DNA of 64,000 nt, from the NCBI GenBank assembly GCA_024642565.1, contig JAHEAV010000001.1:150183-214182 (forward strand). The letters run 5' to 3'. Source of the stretch: Erythrobacter sp. (GTDB lineage: Bacteria; Pseudomonadota; Alphaproteobacteria; Sphingomonadales; Sphingomonadaceae). A model generated the notes under the pieces. It had not been told where the DNA came from and ran no database searches. It saw only the letters and a list, made by a program, of their open reading frames with translations. How positions within the stretch are numbered: position 1 is the stretch's first letter; every line of letters begins with the position of its first letter. A program made the position numbers and the translations under genes. Shown piece after piece: positions 40,433 to 49,731 of the stretch.

Positions 40433-41260
40433 ATGCAAATTACACAATTGGCCCCCAATGTCGGTGTCGAGATCGCCGGATTACAGCTAGCCGAAGCCGA
40501 AGGTGATGAATTGGAAGCGCTGAAACAGGCCGTCTATACCCACGGTGTAGCAGTTCTGCGGGACCAGCAGTTCTCCCCCGAAGATCACATTGCTTTTGCC
40601 CGGCGCTGGGGCGGGATCGACATCAACAATTATTTCCCGCTGGAAGATGAGCACCCGGAAATTGCCGTGGTGCGCAAGAAAGCCGACCAGCAAACCAATA
40701 TCGGCGGCGCCTGGCACACCGATCATTCATATGATCAGGTCCCGGCGATGGGTTCGATTCTGGTGGCGCGAGTATTGCCGCCATCGGGCGGGGACACGAT
40801 GTTCGCGCATATGGGCGCTGCCTATGATGCGCTGCCGCAGGATCTGAGGGACGAAATCGAAGGTTTGGAAGCGTTTCACACGGCGGACCATGTATACGCG
40901 CCAGACGGGATTTACGCACAAACCGATATGGGCAAGGAATTGCGCGGTCAGGAGCTTAAAACCGGCGCGGTCCACCCGATCGTGATCCGCCATCCCCGTA
41001 CCGGGCGCAAGCTGCTTTATGTAAATTACGCTTTCACCATCAATATCGTGGGCCAGACGCGCGAGGAAAGCCTGCCCTTGCTGCAACGCCTCTATGACGC
41101 TGCGTTGTTGGCGGACAATCAGTGCCGCGTCGCATGGCAGCCCGGCACGGTGGCCATATGGGACAACCGCACGACCTGGCATAACGCTCTCAACGACTAT
41201 CCGGGCTACGCCCGCGAAATGCACCGTATTACGTTGAGTGGGGAGGCACTGGCCGCTTAG
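40433..41260 (+). CDS. TauD/TfdA-family Fe(II)/2-oxoglutarate dioxygenase
   Basis: This is a 275-aa non-heme iron dioxygenase. The metal triad is visible as His95 and Asp97 in GGAWHTDHSYD and His250 in TTWHNAL, with the 2-oxoglutarate-binding Arg265 in EMHRITL. TauD releases sulfite from taurine and TfdA cleaves phenoxyacetates. The substrate here is not determined, and no sulfonate or transport genes adjoin it. The start at 40433 follows AGGA. Its stop overlaps that of the convergent protease gene by 4 nt. Confidence 0.9.
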   Translation: MQITQLAPNVGVEIAGLQLAEAEGDELEALKQAVYTHGVAVLRDQQFSPEDHIAFARRWGGIDINNYFPLEDEHPEIAVVRKKADQQTNIGGAWHTDHSYDQVPAMGSILVARVLPPSGGDTMFAHMGAAYDALPQDLRDEIEGLEAFHTADHVYAPDGIYAQTDMGKELRGQELKTGAVHPIVIRHPRTGRKLLYVNYAFTINIVGQTREESLPLLQRLYDAALLADNQCRVAWQPGTVAIWDNRTTWHNALNDYPGYAREMHRITLSGEALAA

Positions 41261-42804
41261 GGCGCGGTTTTGGGGCTGCAATCATAAACCAGCCGTTCGT
41301 TTGGTTGCGGTGGTAACGAGGCCAGCACCGCGCCTTGCAGATCGCCCAGTTTGGCTGCAGCATTTTCGGTTCCGCACATCGGCGGTGTGTAACCGGTGCG
41401 GGCCTCACGCGAGGTGCTCATCTGGTTGCGGGCGAGCAGATATCGGTCCGTCCGCAAAATCATGCCGGCGGGGTCGAAGCTGTTCACCGACACTGCGGCT
41501 TCATCGTTGGGAACGAAGACCCGGCTCCATGTTCCCCCTGAAAAGCCATATTGCGTGCGGCCGTTGACGCAGCCATCTTCCGACCAGCTCAATTGTACCT
41601 GCTGGTCCGGGGCCCCGGTGATACGGCTGCGCTGCACATCAAGCGTACAAATCATTGCGCCTTCGCTGTTGCTGGCCAGGGGCACCGCGGGAGCTTCCGG
41701 CTGGCCGTTTTCCATCGCGGCGGCCACCCGCCGGTCGATCGCATCGAGACCGGGACGGGTGAACCACAGGGCAAGCGCTGTAACCAGCGCAACTGCGGCT
41801 ACTCCTCCGGCGATGGCCAACCGCCGTTTTTGCTCAGCATTTTGCCGGGCCTGCCAGGCAAAAGCACTGGCTCCTCCTGCAAAGATGACCAGCAGGAAAG
41901 CCAAGGCCATCTGGTTTTCGCGCGATTCGGTAACGGCCAGTTCGGCTTCCAGCTGTGCCCGATCGCGCTTGGCCCGGTCTGCTTCGGCCCGCTGCGCCAT
42001 GTTTTGCAGCGCAATCTGCTGTTCTTGCGCAATCCGGTCGCGTTCGGTCTGGTCCACTTCCGCCAGGCTGCGGCACGGCAGGGAATTAACCGCTGGCTCT
42101 ATCTGATTGGCTTTAAGGAAGGGCATCAATTCGCGGTTGGAAACGGCAAAATAGAATTCGGCATCACCGCCTTCCGAATCCGCGCCGAAGGAATTGACCC
42201 CCAGAACCCGGCCGCATGTGTCAAGCAATGGCCCACCCGAATTGCCGCGCGCAATGGGCGCTGTGTGCAGGATTGTATCAAATTGCCGGCTGGGCCGCGC
42301 CCCTGACAGGAAGCCGCGGCTTTTTACAGGCGGCTGCGATTCAAAAATATCGCCCAGGTCCAGTCCCTGCGCGCGGTCGACATTCATCGGATAGCCGACG
42401 GCCGATACCTCGGCTCCGTCCTGCTCGATTGTTCCCGACACGGTAAGTGGTGGCAGGCGCAAAGTACCCCCGACAATTTCCACCAGTGCCAGATCGTTGC
42501 GGGGGCTGATGGCGATTATCCTGGCAAAGGCCGGGCTTTCCCCGTCAGAGGGGACGACCGCGATGCGCAAGGTATCGTCAAGCTGCGCCTCGCGCACGAC
42601 ATGGGCGTTGGTTACAATCTTGGTCGGAGTGATGGCAAAGCCGCTGCCATGGCTGATCGGGAATACGCGCGTGCCATCGGTTCCCACGATCACCACCCGC
42701 ACAACTCCGCGCGCGGCAGCGGAAATGTCTGACGAATCGGCGAATGCTGCCTGAGGCAACATCAAGGTACACAGTGCCAGCAAGGCCAGGAAAAACCGCT
42801 TCAT
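41257..42804 (-). CDS. Trypsin-like serine protease with coiled coil and membrane segments
   Basis: This is a 515-aa protein with a signal peptide (1-22, cleavage after AFA) and a trypsin-like/DegP-type protease domain: His68 in TNAHVV, Asp104 in RNDLALV, Ser189 in GNSGGP. No PDZ domain follows. Instead a charged coiled coil (about residues 240-300, QEQQIALQNMAQRAEADRAKRDRAQLEAE in part) leads to two transmembrane helices (about 305-325 and 335-355). A C-terminal domain with Cys follows and ends CSPKTAP. It is unlike standard DegP. The start at 42804 was chosen because the signal begins there. Confidence 0.85.
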   Translation of the reverse strand: MKRFFLALLALCTLMLPQAAFADSSDISAAARGVVRVVIVGTDGTRVFPISHGSGFAITPTKIVTNAHVVREAQLDDTLRIAVVPSDGESPAFARIIAISPRNDLALVEIVGGTLRLPPLTVSGTIEQDGAEVSAVGYPMNVDRAQGLDLGDIFESQPPVKSRGFLSGARPSRQFDTILHTAPIARGNSGGPLLDTCGRVLGVNSFGADSEGGDAEFYFAVSNRELMPFLKANQIEPAVNSLPCRSLAEVDQTERDRIAQEQQIALQNMAQRAEADRAKRDRAQLEAELAVTESRENQMALAFLLVIFAGGASAFAWQARQNAEQKRRLAIAGGVAAVALVTALALWFTRPGLDAIDRRVAAAMENGQPEAPAVPLASNSEGAMICTLDVQRSRITGAPDQQVQLSWSEDGCVNGRTQYGFSGGTWSRVFVPNDEAAVSVNSFDPAGMILRTDRYLLARNQMSTSREARTGYTPPMCGTENAAAKLGDLQGAVLASLPPQPNERLVYDCSPKTAP

Positions 42805-42904
42805 ACACCGGGTCTTAGACCGGTCGGGCTTTTGACCGCAAGCTTCGGGACGCGCGGCAGTCAAATCCATGCGAATTGATTGGTCCAGATAAGGAGTAAA
42901 CCGC

Positions 42905-43384
42905 ATGACTTACCGCATTTCCCCGCTCGCAAGGGACCAGTTCGAACCTTTCTTTGCAATGGATGATGCAGAGCTGGCCCGTCATTCCGCGGTCCGGATG
43001 ATTGCGCTGCAAGATAGCGGTTATCCCTGCCGTGTCAGCCTGCAGGATGCGTGCGCGGGTGAACGGCTGATCTTGCTCAATTACGTCAGCCACGATGTTG
43101 CGACGCCCTACCGCAGCGCTTTCGCGATTTTCGTGCGCGAAAATGCAATGCAAGCCGATCCGCTGGTGGATATCACTCCGCCGGTATTCGAAGGTCGGCC
43201 ACTGTCGCTGCGCGGCTTCGGCAAGGACGGGATGCTGATCGATGCGCGGCTGGCCTTGCCCGGACAGGCAGACACGAAAATCCGCGACCTGTTCGGCAAT
43301 AGCGATATCGCCTATATCCATGCCCATAATGCCGCGCATGGTTGTTATTCGGCGCGGATCGATCGGGATGGAGAGACGGCATGA
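42905..43384 (+). CDS. DUF1203 family protein
   Basis: This is a 159-aa cytoplasmic protein of the DUF1203 family, function unknown. The typical segments GYPCRVSLQDACAGERLILLNY and TPYRSAFAIFVREN are present, followed by YIHAHNAAHGCYSARI with the terminal Cys. It starts at the ATG at 42905 with AAGGAG a few bases upstream. Its stop overlaps the ada start by 4 nt (ATGA at 43381-43384). The coupling to a DNA-alkylation response gene is noteworthy, but no role follows from it directly. Confidence 0.88.
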   Translation: MTYRISPLARDQFEPFFAMDDAELARHSAVRMIALQDSGYPCRVSLQDACAGERLILLNYVSHDVATPYRSAFAIFVRENAMQADPLVDITPPVFEGRPLSLRGFGKDGMLIDARLALPGQADTKIRDLFGNSDIAYIHAHNAAHGCYSARIDRDGETA

Positions 43385-44424
43385 CCAGCCCGGAAAAAAT
43401 TGTGGCGGACCAGGCATGGGCGGCTGTGCTGCGGCGTGACAAGGCGTTTGACGGCCAATTCGTGACCGGTGTGCTGAGCACTGGGATCTACTGCCGCCCG
43501 TCCTGCGCGGCCCGCCATCCCGCGCGCAAGAATGTGCGTTTCTTCGCGCAAGGTGCCGATGCCCGGGCCGCTGGGCTGCGCCCATGCAAGCGCTGCCTGC
43601 CCGATAATGTCGGGCGCGATGAAGCCGCTGTGCTGGCGGCCATTGACGAAATCAAATCGTCCGGCGGGCGGCCCTTGTTGGCAGAACTGGCGGCGCAGGT
43701 CGGCTATTCCGCCACCCATTTCCAGCGCGTGTTCAAGCGCGCTACTGGCTTGTCCCCTGCAGCCTATGCCCGTGCCTTGCGGGAAGAGCGCGCACGTGAT
43801 GAATTAAGCAGTGGCGGCCGGGTGACCGATGCGATCTATGGTGCAGGTTTCGAAGCGGCTTCGCGTTTTTACGATTCGATGCAGGGAAGGCTTGGTATGA
43901 CACCATCGGCTTGGCGTGATGGCGGGCGTGGGGCAATTATTCGTTGGGCCGTGGTGCAAACCTCGCTTGGCCCGATGTTGGTTGCAGCGACAGACAAGGG
44001 CGTATGCCGTCTGTCCTTCGCCGAAGGGAAAGCGCAGCTCGCGGATCGTTTTCCCAATGCGGAGCTGCGCCAGGGTGGCGCGGATTTTGCCGCATTGCTC
44101 AAGCAAGTGATCGACGCGGTCGAAACACCGGGCGCTGCCAATGAAATCCCGCTCGATGTGAAGGGAACCGCCTTTCAGGAAGCAATCTGGCAGGAACTTC
44201 GCAAAATACCGCTCGGCGAAACACGGTCCTATTCCGAAATCGCGGCCGCCGTGGGCAAACCCAGGGCCGTTCGCGCCGCCGGATCGGCCAATGGCGCAAA
44301 CAATGTCGCCGTGCTGATTCCGTGCCACCGCGTGGTTCGTTCCGATGGGTCTTTGGGCGGATATGCCTATGGGTTGACGATCAAGCAGGCCTTGCTGGAT
44401 CGGGAACGCAGCAACACAGATTGA
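43381..44424 (+). CDS. ada: Bifunctional Ada: methylphosphotriester repair regulator and O6-alkylguanine transferase
   Basis: Ada senses methylphosphotriesters, activates the adaptive response and removes methyl from O6-methylguanine. The 347-aa protein has all three parts. The N-terminal zinc domain carries Cys38, Cys42, Cys69 and Cys72, with Cys38 the methyl acceptor. An AraC-type helix-turn-helix (about 85-180) follows. The C-terminal transferase has Cys315 in IPCHRVV, and GETRSYSEIAAAVGKP precedes it. It is translationally coupled to DUF1203. No alkB or alkA is adjacent. Confidence 0.95.
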   Translation: MTSPEKIVADQAWAAVLRRDKAFDGQFVTGVLSTGIYCRPSCAARHPARKNVRFFAQGADARAAGLRPCKRCLPDNVGRDEAAVLAAIDEIKSSGGRPLLAELAAQVGYSATHFQRVFKRATGLSPAAYARALREERARDELSSGGRVTDAIYGAGFEAASRFYDSMQGRLGMTPSAWRDGGRGAIIRWAVVQTSLGPMLVAATDKGVCRLSFAEGKAQLADRFPNAELRQGGADFAALLKQVIDAVETPGAANEIPLDVKGTAFQEAIWQELRKIPLGETRSYSEIAAAVGKPRAVRAAGSANGANNVAVLIPCHRVVRSDGSLGGYAYGLTIKQALLDRERSNTD

Positions 44425-44471
44425 CTTGCAGTCAGATGGTGGCACTTACGGCTGGAAATGGGGGATAATGC

Positions 44472-45398
44472 ATGACCGAAGTTTCCGAATCCGCGGTGGG
44501 CAACCCGACCGATGAGGCCAAGCCAACCTGGCGCAAGGTGGTGGATTTTCCGCTGGTATCACTGGCTATTGCGATCGCCGCTGTTGCCGCCGTACTGGCC
44601 GCGGCTTCGTTTGGTTTCAAGCAGATGCCACCGATGCTGGGCAAGGATGCCGACAGATTTGTGCAGGTCGTGCTGATTGTTGCGGCCCTGTTTGCGCTGA
44701 GCAAACTTGTGCTGCGCCATCTGGGTGAACAGCCGCGCGATGATCTTCCCTTGGGCATTGCGCTGAAGGACCTTGGTATCGGCGTGCTTGGCGGTGTCTG
44801 GCTGATGACGTTGGTCGTCGGGGTGGCGGCGATTTTGGGCGCGTATCGAATCACCGGATGGGGCGGGTCCACTGATGCCCTGAGGATTTTCCTGATGACC
44901 GGCTTATGGGCCGGCTTCGCTGAGGAATTGCTGATGCGGGGCATTCTGTTCCGCTGGCTGGAACAGTTTGCCGGAAGCTGGGCGGCATTGGCGATATCCT
45001 CGCTGGTTTTTGGCCTGGGCCATTTGGGCAACCCGAACGCCACCGTCTTTTCCTCCATTGCGATTGCCATCGAAGCGGGCATTCTTCTGGGCGCAGCCTA
45101 TATGTTCACGCGTTCGCTCTGGTTGGCGATGGGTCTGCACGCCGGCTGGAATGTCACGCAGGGCTATCTGTGGGACGTGCCGGTATCGGGTAACGCGATG
45201 GACGGGCTGGTCGACGCCCGTCTGCAGGGTCCTGAATTGTTGTCGGGCGGCGCGTTTGGTCTGGAAGCCTCGATCGTCGCGGTGGTGATCGTGACAACGG
45301 CCGGTCTGTGGCTGCTGCGCGAAGCGGTTCGGCGCGGTCATGTGGTCAAACCGTGGTGGACCCGCCGCAAACTGGCGCGTCAGGCGGTTGCCGCCTGA
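44472..45398 (+). CDS. CPBP family intramembrane metalloprotease (Abi/CAAX-like)
   Basis: This 308-aa polytopic membrane protein is of the CPBP/CAAX prenyl protease family. Motif 1 is GFAEELLMRG, with the Glu151-Glu152 pair and Arg156. Motif 2 is SLVFGLGHLGN, and motif 3 is GLHAGWN. The first about 30 residues are polar and a basic tail ends the protein. The catalytic glutamates and histidines are all present, so it should be active. The bacterial substrate is unknown. It is convergent with the GST gene. Confidence 0.9.
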   Translation: MTEVSESAVGNPTDEAKPTWRKVVDFPLVSLAIAIAAVAAVLAAASFGFKQMPPMLGKDADRFVQVVLIVAALFALSKLVLRHLGEQPRDDLPLGIALKDLGIGVLGGVWLMTLVVGVAAILGAYRITGWGGSTDALRIFLMTGLWAGFAEELLMRGILFRWLEQFAGSWAALAISSLVFGLGHLGNPNATVFSSIAIAIEAGILLGAAYMFTRSLWLAMGLHAGWNVTQGYLWDVPVSGNAMDGLVDARLQGPELLSGGAFGLEASIVAVVIVTTAGLWLLREAVRRGHVVKPWWTRRKLARQAVAA

Positions 45399-45435
45399 TC
45401 CTGCCGTTGGTTAGGATTGGATTGACCGGCGCCCA

Positions 45436-46068
45436 TCAGTCCAGCTTGGGCGGCATCCCCGGTTCCGCTTTGGCCATCGCGCGTTGATAGGCCGGACGTG
45501 CGCCAATCCGTTTGAGATAAGCCTTCAGATTGGGAAAGGCATCAATGGACATTGAGTTGAATGCGCGGCTGGTCGTCAACTGGAAACCCATCATGATATC
45601 GGCAGTGGTCAGATTGCTGCCACCGAAATAGTCGGCTTCGCCCAACCGCGCTTCGACCATTTGCCATGCCTTGCGGGTGCGATCCGCCACGAAGGGGGGC
45701 ATTTCTGCTGCGCCAGCCTGCTGCGCGGCTATGGCCATCATGCCGTTGGTCATGAAAGTGGCGTTGGCGAAGTGGAACCAGAACAGGTGGTCGGCAAAAT
45801 CCGGATGATCGGGCGCAGGAACCAGTTTCCCATCGCCATATTTGGCCGTGATATATTCAACGATTGCGCCGCTTTCGCCAAGGACCAGTTCGCCATCCTC
45901 GATTACCGGGGCAATACCCATTGGATGCAGCGCCTTGTATTCATCGGGCGCCAGCCGATTGTCGCTCCGCCTGTTGTAGAGCTTCAGATCGTAATCCAGC
46001 CCCAATTCCTCGCACAGCCAGACGATCCGCTCGGATTGGGAGATACGCAGGTGATGGACTGTCAGCAT
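45436..46068 (-). CDS. Glutathione S-transferase family protein
   Basis: This is a 210-aa GST with the thioredoxin-like N-terminal domain (LTVHHLRISQSERIVWLCEELGLDYDLKLY), the cis-Pro region GIAPVIEDGELVLGESGAIVEY, and an all-helical C-terminal domain with DIMMGF. The start is the ATG at 46068. The longer open frame upstream is antisense to priA. Ser in the SQSERI position is the likely glutathione-activating residue, which suggests a beta-like or plant phi/theta-like class. It lies 11 nt downstream of priA on the same strand. Confidence 0.9.
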   Translation of the reverse strand: MLTVHHLRISQSERIVWLCEELGLDYDLKLYNRRSDNRLAPDEYKALHPMGIAPVIEDGELVLGESGAIVEYITAKYGDGKLVPAPDHPDFADHLFWFHFANATFMTNGMMAIAAQQAGAAEMPPFVADRTRKAWQMVEARLGEADYFGGSNLTTADIMMGFQLTTSRAFNSMSIDAFPNLKAYLKRIGARPAYQRAMAKAEPGMPPKLD

Positions 46069-46079
46069 GTCAGGACTTT

Positions 46080-48245
46080 CTATACGAAACTGTAAGGGTC
46101 GATATCCACGTTTACCCGCACGCCTTGCGGAAAGTCGAGCCTTCCCAGCCAATCGCGGATGATGTCCTGCACTTGCGCGCTGCGCCGGGCATTGACCAGC
46201 AAGCGGTAGCGATAGCGCCCGCGCAGAAGAGAAAGCGGCGCAGGCGCCGGGCCAAGGATTGCCACATCGGGCAGGCTGGGCCGGGTACCGCCAATAGCGC
46301 GGGCGGCCTCCTTCGCTTCGGCCTCGTCTTCGCTGGACACGATGATGGCGGCCCAACGGCCGAAGGGCGGGGCTCCGGCATGACGGCGCGCCTCGGTTTC
46401 GGCTTCATAGAAGGCATCGCGGTCACCCGCCGCCAGCGCCGCAATCACCGGCGCTTCCGGGTGCCGGGTCTGGATCAGAACTTCGCCCGGCTTGGCCCCG
46501 CGGCCCGCGCGCCCCGAAACTTGGGCGATCTGCTGATAGGTTCGCTCTGCCGCGCGCAGATCGCCCCCTTCCAAACCCAGATCCGCATCGACGACGCCGA
46601 CCAAAGTCAGTTCGGGGAAATGGAAACCCTTTGTCACCAGTTGGGTGCCCACGATTACATCGATCGCGCCAGTTTCAGCCTGGTTCACAAAAGCCGCGAT
46701 CTTGTCAGGTGAATTCAGCGTATCCGAAGTGACCACCGCGATCCGCGCTTCGGGCATGATTTCGGCCACTTCATCCGCTATCCGTTCGACCCCGGGGCCG
46801 CAGGCGACCAGACAATCAGGCTCTCCGCAATCCGGGCAATTGTCCGGTGGCTGTGTTTCGTGCCCGCAATGATGGCACGACAGGCGGCGGCTCAGACGGT
46901 GTTCGACCAGCCAGGCGCTGCAATTGGGACATTGGAAACGAAAACCGCAATTGCGGCACAGCGTCAGCGGGGCATAACCGCGCCGGTTGAGGAACAATAA
47001 GGACTGTTCGCCGCGCTCCAGCCGGGTCTTCATCTCCTCCACCAGACGGGGGGCCAGCCAGCGGCCGCGCTCGGGCTTTTCTTCGGTCAGATTGACGATG
47101 GCAATTGCCGGCAAGGTTGCCCCGCCAAAGCGGCCCGGCAGATCAAGCTTTTCGTAAATTCCGCTTTCCGCCATTTGCAGGCTTTCCAGCGCGGGCGTGG
47201 CGCTGGCAAGGACCACCGGGATCTGTTCGAAATGGCCGCGCATCACCGCCACGTCGCGGGCGTTGTAGCGCACCCCGTCGGCCTGCTTGAAGCTTACCTC
47301 ATGCGCTTCGTCGACCACGATCAGCCCAAGCTTGCAGTAAGGCAGAAACAGTGCGGAACGCGCGCCGACCACCACTTGTGCCGATCCGCTGGCAATGGCC
47401 CGCCATGCCCGCCGCCTTTCCGTGGCCTTCAGACCCGAATGCCACAACACCGGCGCAGCGCCGAACCGGTCTTCGAACCGGCGTAAAAAGGCTTCGGTCA
47501 AGGCGATTTCGGGCAGCAACACCAGCACTTGTCTGCCCATGCGCAGCGCGGCAGCGAGCGGTTCGAAATAGGTTTCGGTCTTGCCCGATCCTGTGACTCC
47601 GTCGAGCAGGAAGGGCGCAAACTTCGCGTCCTTCACTGCGGCCTCCAGCCGGTCGGCGACGGTGCGCTGATCGGCATTGAGTTCAGGCTGCATGAAGTCC
47701 GCACGGGCGCGGGGATAGGGCCGGTCAATATCGACCTCTACCGGCTCCAAGGCCCCGCTGTTGACCAGTCCGCGCAGCACACCCTCGCTGACACTGGCCA
47801 GTTCGGCCAATTCGCGGATGCTGGCCTGTTCACCCTGGAGCGCATCCAGCGCGACGGCGCGCTGCGGGGTCATCCGTTCGGGTTCCACACCGCTCAATCG
47901 GTACTCGATCATGGTCGAAGGCCCGCGCAGCGCCCCGCCGGACGACAGCACCATCCGCGCCACGGCGGCGACGCGTGCGCAGTAATAATCGGCTGTCCAT
48001 TCGATCAACCGGCGCAATTCGGCGCGTAGCGGTGGGACGGGCAGCACTTCGATAAGCGGGCGCAACTTGTGTTCGGGAACAGGGTCGGTCGGCAGCCGGT
48101 CTTCTTCCCACACAATCCCGACGATTTGGCGCGGACCGAGCGGAGCGACGACCACAGAGCCGGGCTCAACCGTCATGCCGTCCGGCACCCGGTAGTCCAG
48201 CGGGCCGAGCGCGGCGTTGAAGTGAAGGATTCTTGCGCGGTTCAT
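46080..48245 (-). CDS. priA: Primosomal protein N' (helicase PriA)
   Basis: PriA is the superfamily-2 helicase that restarts stalled replication forks. The 721-aa protein has the N-terminal DNA-binding part, Walker A LLDGVTGSGKTETYF, the DEAH box VVDEAHEVSF, and a cysteine-rich zinc insert with CRNCGF, CPNCS, CHHCGH and CPDCG. Helicase motifs V and VI (GTQLVTKGFHFP, QVSGRAGRG) follow. It is complete and of normal length. Confidence 0.97.
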   Translation of the reverse strand: MNRARILHFNAALGPLDYRVPDGMTVEPGSVVVAPLGPRQIVGIVWEEDRLPTDPVPEHKLRPLIEVLPVPPLRAELRRLIEWTADYYCARVAAVARMVLSSGGALRGPSTMIEYRLSGVEPERMTPQRAVALDALQGEQASIRELAELASVSEGVLRGLVNSGALEPVEVDIDRPYPRARADFMQPELNADQRTVADRLEAAVKDAKFAPFLLDGVTGSGKTETYFEPLAAALRMGRQVLVLLPEIALTEAFLRRFEDRFGAAPVLWHSGLKATERRRAWRAIASGSAQVVVGARSALFLPYCKLGLIVVDEAHEVSFKQADGVRYNARDVAVMRGHFEQIPVVLASATPALESLQMAESGIYEKLDLPGRFGGATLPAIAIVNLTEEKPERGRWLAPRLVEEMKTRLERGEQSLLFLNRRGYAPLTLCRNCGFRFQCPNCSAWLVEHRLSRRLSCHHCGHETQPPDNCPDCGEPDCLVACGPGVERIADEVAEIMPEARIAVVTSDTLNSPDKIAAFVNQAETGAIDVIVGTQLVTKGFHFPELTLVGVVDADLGLEGGDLRAAERTYQQIAQVSGRAGRGAKPGEVLIQTRHPEAPVIAALAAGDRDAFYEAETEARRHAGAPPFGRWAAIIVSSEDEAEAKEAARAIGGTRPSLPDVAILGPAPAPLSLLRGRYRYRLLVNARRSAQVQDIIRDWLGRLDFPQGVRVNVDIDPYSFV

Positions 48246-48302
48246 GTTCTGTGGCCCATATGGGCGCGGCTGGGGTTTGGCGGCAAGGTAAGGAACGCGA
48301 AA

Positions 48303-48989
48303 ATGACCGAATTAATCGCACATGCGACGGGACGGCGCGCCGTTCTTCTTGGAATGTCATCGGCAGCCATGCTGGCTGTGTCTGGTTGCGCATCCATCCC
48401 CGGCTTCGGCTTGAACGATGCGATACGCCGGCTGTTGACCTTGTCGAGCGAGCGGGCCTTTGCCCGGATGACGGCCGATGGCGGCTACTGGGATCAGCAG
48501 GTTGCGCGTATCGGCCTGTCCAATATCATGGGCACGCGAGGGGACATTTTGTCGGGCATCCTGACCTCATCGCTGTTCAAATCCAAGCTGGAAGGCGCCT
48601 TTGCCGATGTGGCTGTGCGCGGGGCCGAGCGGGCTGCGCCGCTGGTTGCCGATGCGGTGCGGGTCGTCGGCCTTTCTGCGGCTGAACAATTGATCCGCGG
48701 CGGGCCAACAGCCGCGACCGCTTTTCTGCGCGGGGAAATGGGCAACAGTCTGGTCGAAGCCATGGTGCCCGAACTGGGGCAGGCAATCCGTCTTGCCAGC
48801 GATCCGGTTATTGGTCAGGCCATCGCTAGGCTGAGCGGAGTGGATGTTGGCAGTGTGGCCAATCGTTTCTCCGGTCAGATCAATGACGCGGTGTGGAACG
48901 AGATCGGGATCGAGGAAGCTGCGATCCGGGCCAATCCGCGCAGCACCAACGATCCCCTGATCATCGGCGTGTTTGGCGCTGGCTTGTAG
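48303..48989 (+). CDS. DUF4197 lipoprotein
   Basis: This 228-aa protein begins at the ATG at 48303. It has a Tat-like N-terminus (GRRAVLLGMSSAAMLAVSGC) and a lipobox-type Cys near residue 29. The body matches DUF4197: RGAERAAPLVADAVR, GGPTAATAFLRGEMG, VWNEIGIEEAAIRANPRSTNDPLIIGVFGAGL at the C-terminus (quoted here in parts). DUF4197 proteins are periplasmic and uncharacterised. It is divergent from priA by 57 bp, with talC following it. Confidence 0.85.
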   Translation: MTELIAHATGRRAVLLGMSSAAMLAVSGCASIPGFGLNDAIRRLLTLSSERAFARMTADGGYWDQQVARIGLSNIMGTRGDILSGILTSSLFKSKLEGAFADVAVRGAERAAPLVADAVRVVGLSAAEQLIRGGPTAATAFLRGEMGNSLVEAMVPELGQAIRLASDPVIGQAIARLSGVDVGSVANRFSGQINDAVWNEIGIEEAAIRANPRSTNDPLIIGVFGAGL

Positions 48990-49073
48990 AATTGTCGCGG
49001 TAGCAGGGGTGGCGAAGGTTGCATGGTCCGCATATAGCGGACAACGAATCCAACCCGCTTACCGGAGCCGAAC

Positions 49074-49727
49074 ATGAAATTCTTCGTCGACACTGCCGAT
49101 ATCGATGACATCAAGGAAATGGCCGCTACCGGCCTGCTCGACGGGGTCACCACCAATCCCAGCCTGATCGCCAAGTCGGGACGGGATTTTATGGAAGTGA
49201 CGCGGGAAATCTGCGGCCTCACCGATGGGCCGGTCAGTGCCGAAGTGGTCGCGCTGGATCATCCCACGATGATGAAAGAGGCAGAGGTGCTGCGCAAGAT
49301 CGCTGACAATGTCTGCATCAAGGTGCCGCTTACAATCGACGGTTTGAAGACCTGCAAGGCCCTGACCAGCGATGGCACGATGGTCAATGTTACTCTGTGT
49401 TTCAGCGCCAATCAGGCCTTGCTGGCCGCCAAGGCAGGGGCGACCTTTATTTCGCCCTTCGTTGGCCGGCACGATGACAACGGCTTCGACGGTATGGAGC
49501 TTATCGAAGATATCCGGTTGATTTACGACAATTACGCGTTCGAGACGCAGATTCTGGTCGCCAGCATCCGCCATGCCACGCATGTGCTGCAAAGCGCCAA
49601 GATCGGTGCCGATGTGGCGACCATGCCGCCAGCGGTGATCAAGAGCCTGTTCCGACATGTGCTGACCGACAAGGGGATCGAAGGCTTCCTGGCTGACTGG
49701 GCCAAGACCGGCCAGAGCATCCTGTAG
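49074..49727 (+). CDS. Small transaldolase / fructose-6-phosphate aldolase (TalC/FSA type)
   Basis: This is a 217-aa class I aldolase of the TalC/FSA group. The Schiff-base Lys83 lies in VCIKVPLT. The N-terminal [27 protein letters not shown] and the later [17 protein letters not shown] are diagnostic. Whether it acts as transaldolase in the pentose-phosphate pathway or as a fructose-6-phosphate aldolase cannot be fixed from these motifs. It lies 4 nt before the TTG start of cobT, so the two are probably co-translated. Confidence 0.93.
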   Translation: MKFFVDTADIDDIKEMAATGLLDGVTTNPSLIAKSGRDFMEVTREICGLTDGPVSAEVVALDHPTMMKEAEVLRKIADNVCIKVPLTIDGLKTCKALTSDGTMVNVTLCFSANQALLAAKAGATFISPFVGRHDDNGFDGMELIEDIRLIYDNYAFETQILVASIRHATHVLQSAKIGADVATMPPAVIKSLFRHVLTDKGIEGFLADWAKTGQSIL

Positions 49728-49731
49728 AAAC

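Noticed and set aside
46069..46356. N-terminal extension of the GST frame
   Set aside because: It is antisense to priA and of arginine-rich, non-protein-like composition. The GST fold begins at the Met at 46068.
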